From positions 1 through 64,000 of the forward strand of contig NZ_LXEY01000007.1 of assembly GCF_001657475.1 (NCBI RefSeq): a DNA stretch of 64,000 bases. The letters are read 5' to 3'. This stretch comes from Enteractinococcus helveticum. GTDB taxonomy: Bacteria; Actinomycetota; Actinomycetes; Actinomycetales; Micrococcaceae. Below, one piece after another: positions 63,660-64,000 of this stretch (positions within the stretch are counted from its first letter, which is position 1; each line of letters starts with the position of its first letter). The position numbers and the translations under genes are program-made. The notes below the pieces were generated by a model. It made no database searches and was not told where the DNA came from. It saw only the letters and a program-made list of their open reading frames with translations.

Positions 63660-63711
63660 ATACGGATTCTTGAAGCAGATATCTGACGGCCAGTGCTTCA
63701 AGAATCCGTAT
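63660..63711. terminator. Hairpin between the converging ImmA/IrrE and hisC-like genes
   Basis: Perfect 18-bp arms, ATACGGATTCTTGAAGCA (63660-63677) and TGCTTCAAGAATCCGTAT (63694-63711), with a 16-nt loop. No long T run follows on either side, but its place between two converging genes fits a two-way terminator. Confidence 0.6.
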
Positions 63712-63733
63712 GTATCTGGTGGGTGCCTAGTTG

Positions 63734-64000
63734 CTAAATAGTCGAATAATGGCTGTGCCGAAATCCTTCGGTCACCTGCAAGACCCGCTGTATCGCTTCG
63801 GGCGCTCCCATGCTGATGCGAACTCCACCGGTGAGTTTCCGGACAGCAAGGGCTTGGTCGATGCACGCATCTTCGAAACGGCTTGCGAGGTCACCCAGTG
63901 GAAGCCATACAAAGTTGGCCTGAGGATATGGCACATCCCAACCCTGTAAACGAAGCTCGGCAACGAACTCATCACGCGCTGCCGCAACAGACTTCGATCG
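63734..64000 (-). CDS. hisC: Histidinol-phosphate aminotransferase-like enzyme, C-terminal part
   Basis: The gene runs in from beyond the window end. The visible 88 codons encode the end of a class I/II PLP aminotransferase of the HisC type: AARDEFVAELRLQGWDVPYP, QANFVWLPLGDLASRFEDAC, LAVRKLTGGVRISMGAPEAI and QRVLQVTEGF. The arginine in GGVRISMG is the position of the carboxylate-binding Arg of this fold. HisC transfers an amino group in histidine synthesis. Related PatA/Ph proteins act on aromatic amino acids, which cannot be separated from this part alone. It marks the return to ordinary chromosome after the accessory region. Confidence 0.75.
   Translation of the reverse strand, partial: RSKSVAAARDEFVAELRLQGWDVPYPQANFVWLPLGDLASRFEDACIDQALAVRKLTGGVRISMGAPEAIQRVLQVTEGFRHSHYSTI

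Noticed and set aside
1-64000. tRNA, rRNA, CRISPR arrays and insertion sequences
   Set aside because: I looked for cloverleaf-like sequences in the gaps, regular short repeats with spacers, transposase motifs and terminal inverted repeats, and found none that I could support.

Overview
The window looks like a chromosomal segment of a moderate-GC actinobacterium. I infer a Micrococcaceae-type member of the Micrococcales. The pointers are a complete actinobacterial-style Tad (Flp) pilus locus, an Ltp-repeat protein, DUF4232 and DUF6458-like proteins, an LPxTG-type surface protein, an AbiEi-like protein, two metabolite:proton symporters of the MHS family, frequent GTG/TTG starts and apparently leaderless genes. 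I found no rRNA, tRNA, CRISPR array or insertion sequence.

Layout. 0.1-4.6 kb holds a broken membrane-protein gene and, on the minus strand, an OLD-family ATPase/TOPRIM nuclease overlapping a UvrD-like helicase (Gabija-like pair 1). 4.6-6.6 kb is a gene graveyard: a serine-hydrolase remnant, a small hypothetical and a broken ion-channel gene. 6.6-10.5 kb is an amidase/MHS-transporter operon facing a LacI-type regulator across a 30-bp perfect palindrome. 10.5-18.1 kb holds a thiamine-diphosphate enzyme, a truncated LPxTG-type protein, an Ltp-repeat protein, an acyltransferase, a HicA-like/HTH gene pair, an orphan AbiEi-like gene and a decayed second copy of the 3' end of the thiamine-diphosphate enzyme gene. 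19.0-29.8 kb is a catabolic region: a TRAP transporter (dctQ, dctM, dctP) interleaved with a 3-hydroxyisobutyrate-dehydrogenase-type enzyme, a double-VOC protein, a LysR regulator and an enolase-superfamily enzyme, followed by an SDR, a cyclase-family hydrolase and a second LysR.

30.4-37.1 kb contains a small membrane protein, a DUF4232 gene split by one TGA, and a 1480-residue protein joining an Mrr/PD-(D/E)xK-like nuclease end to a STAND-type NTPase and long helical repeats. It resembles large antiphage NTPases of the Avs kind. 37.3-40.6 kb has a second MHS transporter and a LuxR-type regulator. 40.8-48.3 kb is the minus-strand Tad pilus operon (flp, tadE, tadG-like, cpaB, tadZ, tadA, tadB, tadC, prepilin peptidase), with a strong hairpin just after the pilin gene.

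48.5-64 kb starts with a TetR regulator and a serine hydrolase and becomes a defence-like accessory region. It has a second OLD/UvrD pair (Gabija-like pair 2, same order, same 11-nt overlap), a two-gene module ending in a Schlafen/AlbA_2 protein whose first gene carries an in-frame TAG, an OGG-fold DNA-glycosylase-like protein, an unrecognised helical protein with its own promoter facing a GIY-YIG protein, and an XRE-ImmA/IrrE protease translationally coupled to an unknown gene. DUF3995, DUF421 and a FAD oxidoreductase are interspersed. The window ends inside a hisC-like aminotransferase gene.

The best candidates for undescribed systems are the 1480-residue protein, the AlbA_2 module, the 57.6-59.9 kb pair and the 61.8-63.6 kb ImmA/IrrE pair. 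All functional links here are inferred from sequence reading only.
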